This document shows positions 62,414 to 64,000 of a stretch of 64,000 nt of DNA, in pieces. Source of the stretch: Bacillus sp. FJAT-29814. GTDB lineage: Bacteria > Bacillota > Bacilli > Bacillales > Cytobacillaceae. Numbering within the stretch: the first letter of the stretch is position 1; each line of letters begins with the position of its first letter. Under the pieces are notes generated by a model. The model saw nothing but the letters and a program-made list of their open reading frames with translations. It ran no database searches and was not told the origin of the DNA. The translations under genes were made by a program, and so were the position numbers. The stretch covers positions 310,001 to 374,000 of the forward strand of contig NZ_LMTJ01000004.1 of the NCBI RefSeq assembly GCF_001510715.1, written 5' to 3'.

Positions 62414-63481
62414 GTGTTTCTAGCGTGGCAGGAAATTAAAAAAAATAAACTTCGTTTTACCTTGATTACAGGAATTTTAATGCTTGTTTCCTATCTAGTA
62501 TTTTTCCTCTCTGGGCTTGCAACCGGTCTTGCCAGCCTGAATAGGGAAGCCGTTGATAAATGGGAAGCAACAGCTATTATCCTAACCAAGGAATCGGATA
62601 AAAGCTTGTACCAATCCTTCATGTCAATTGATCAGCTAAAAAACATTGAAGCGAAAAAAACAGCAGTCATTGGTCAGCTCAACGCCATTGCGAGCAACGA
62701 GGACAACAAACAAAATATTTCTCTCTTTGGTCTTAACAAAGACGAATTTTTAATGCCTACTGTGACAGAAGGAAGGGCTTTTGAAAAGGAAAATGAAGTG
62801 ATTGCTGATGATTCACTTAAAGACGAAGGATTCAATTTGGGCGATCAATTATCCTTGTCTTCTAGCGATCAACATTTAATAATTGTTGGATTTACGGATC
62901 AAGCTCGATTTAATGCTGCACCTGTTTTATATGCCAACCTTGAAACCTTCCACCTGGTTAAATTTGGTGAAGCAGCGGTTCAAAAAAAAGATCAAATTAA
63001 CGGAATTGTCGTTAGGGATGATTCCATTTCAACTCTCACCCAAAATGATGAGCTAGACGCTATCGAAATTGAATCATTTATTCAAAATTTACCTGGCTAT
63101 ACAGAACAAAAACTTACCCTGAATTTTATGATTTATTTCCTTTTTGGAATTTCATCCATTATCGTAGCCATTTTCTTGTATGTGTTAACCGTGCAGAAAA
63201 TCAGTATGTTCGGGGTCATGAAGGCACAAGGTATTTCCAGCTCTTATTTATCTTGGTCTGTTGTAGCCCAAACCTTTATTTTAGCGTTTATTGGAACGGC
63301 ACTAGGATTTGCCCTAACACTCGTTTCAGGAGCTTTTTTACCAGCAGCTGTTCCTGTTTCGTTTGATTTAACCGTAATGCTGTTCTATGGACTAATCCTA
63401 ATGGCGGTGGCCACTGCTGGCGCAGTTTTCTCCGTCTTTACAATCGTTCGTATTGATCCACTGAAAGCAATAGGAGGGTAA
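62414..63481 (+). CDS. MacB/DevC-type ABC exporter permease
   Basis: This FtsX-family permease of about 355 residues has one N-terminal helix after VFLAWQEIKKNKLRFTLI, an extracellular domain (about 50-250) and three C-terminal helices (about 255-350), ending in VRIDPLKAIGG. The GTG at 62414 is proposed as start: TGGAG stands seven bases before it and the family normally begins at this point. An ATG at 62354 would add 20 residues but has tight ribosome-site spacing. It pairs with the following ATPase gene. Confidence 0.82.
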   Translation: MFLAWQEIKKNKLRFTLITGILMLVSYLVFFLSGLATGLASLNREAVDKWEATAIILTKESDKSLYQSFMSIDQLKNIEAKKTAVIGQLNAIASNEDNKQNISLFGLNKDEFLMPTVTEGRAFEKENEVIADDSLKDEGFNLGDQLSLSSSDQHLIIVGFTDQARFNAAPVLYANLETFHLVKFGEAAVQKKDQINGIVVRDDSISTLTQNDELDAIEIESFIQNLPGYTEQKLTLNFMIYFLFGISSIIVAIFLYVLTVQKISMFGVMKAQGISSSYLSWSVVAQTFILAFIGTALGFALTLVSGAFLPAAVPVSFDLTVMLFYGLILMAVATAGAVFSVFTIVRIDPLKAIGG

Positions 63482-63486
63482 ACCAT

Positions 63487-64000
63487 GGCAGTGTTAGAGT
63501 TACATGGAGTAAGGAAGAGTTTTGGCAACGGTCATAAGAAAGTAGACGCCTTAAAGGAAACAAACTTTGTTGCTAACCGTGGTGAGTTGATAGCGATCAT
63601 TGGGCCATCGGGGTCTGGGAAAAGTACCTTTCTTACCATTGTTGGGGGCTTATTAACTCCAACTTCAGGTGATGTCATCATCAATGAACAGAACCTAACC
63701 TCTTTAAATGAAAAAGCGCGCTCACAAATCCGACTTAAGGAAATTGGATTTGTGCTACAAGCGTCGAACCTAGTTCCCTTCCTCTCGGTGGCCAATCAAT
63801 TAAAACTATTAGACAAAGTGAAAAAGGGAAATATGTCAGTAATGGAGCGAGAACAATTATACGAGGACTTGGGTATTGCTGACTTACTCATGAAATATCC
63901 TTCTGACCTATCCGGCGGGGAACGGCAGCGCGTAGCCATCGCTAAGGCTTTGTACAGTAATCCTTCGATTATTTTAGCTGATGAGCCTACAGCCTCGCTT
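63487..64000 (+). CDS. ABC exporter ATPase (MacB/LolD-type), cut by the window end
   Basis: The 171 visible residues include Walker A GPSGSGKSTF, Q-loop FVLQASN, signature SGGERQR and Walker B IILADEPTASL; the C-terminal part lies beyond the window. The ATG follows AGGAGGGTAAACC and is five bases after the permease stop. Together they form a MacB-like exporter, perhaps controlled by the MerR/B12-type regulator through the TGTACA repeats. Confidence 0.9.

Overview
The window looks like a chromosomal segment of a low-GC, Gram-positive, spore-former-type Bacillaceae (Bacillus/Neobacillus-like; the genus is inferred). The signs are strong AGGAGG ribosome-binding sites, T-rich intrinsic terminators, Bce-type and Yxl-type ABC modules, cre boxes, a near-consensus Bacillus parS site, and two cell-wall L,D-transpeptidases. 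No rRNA, tRNA, CRISPR array, insertion sequence or integrase was seen.

Layout. 1-500: the end of glutamate dehydrogenase and a tiny charged protein. 500-5000: two secreted-protein genes (an Ig-repeat surface protein and a 165-residue exported protein), each with its own cyclic-di-GMP-II-type riboswitch leader, plus a third orphan promoter-like copy. 5000-9700: an accessory stretch with a membrane-anchored HEXXH (M78/ImmA-like) protease paired with an XRE regulator, a possible SUKH-like protein, and a plasmid-type segregation cassette (actin-like ParM, a ParR-like adaptor and ten GTAAAC direct repeats). 9800-24160: cell-envelope functions, namely an L,D-transpeptidase with 11 wall-binding repeats, a BceRS-BceAB-like peptide-sensing and detoxification module, a GtrA protein, an alpha/beta hydrolase, two related unknown proteins, a second L,D-transpeptidase, a parS site and yxlEFG-like genes.

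24180-49740 is a large pectin/galacturonate utilisation region, almost all on the minus strand. A sortase-anchored GH28 enzyme works at the surface. A YesOPQ-like ABC importer, controlled by a YesMN-like two-component pair, would bring in oligogalacturonides. An intracellular GH105 and a GH28 hydrolase would trim them. UxaC-UxaB-UxaA and KduI-KduD would convert galacturonate and unsaturated uronate to 2-keto-3-deoxygluconate, and KdgK-KdgA would cleave that to pyruvate and glyceraldehyde-3-phosphate. A LacI-family repressor gene lies inside, and TGTTAACGT-type operators recur upstream of three transcription units; cre-like boxes suggest catabolite control.

49960-57800 holds an M20 amidohydrolase with an MFS transporter, and a beta-glucuronide module: UidA (GH2), a divergent AraC regulator and an unusual PTS-derived permease that lacks the IIB domain and has Tyr in place of the phosphorylated His of IIA. 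57850-64000 holds regulators (LysR, ArsR-like, a MerR/B12-binding CarH/LitR-like protein), a metallo-beta-lactamase-fold hydrolase, a 52-residue ORF and a MacB-type ABC exporter cut by the window end.

Most interesting: the paired c-di-GMP-II switches with a conserved anti-SD/SD pairing, the phosphotransfer-dead PTS permease beside UidA, the apparently chromosomal ParMRC-like cassette, the membrane protease/XRE pair, and the parS site. All functional calls rest on reading the sequence; no database search was run.
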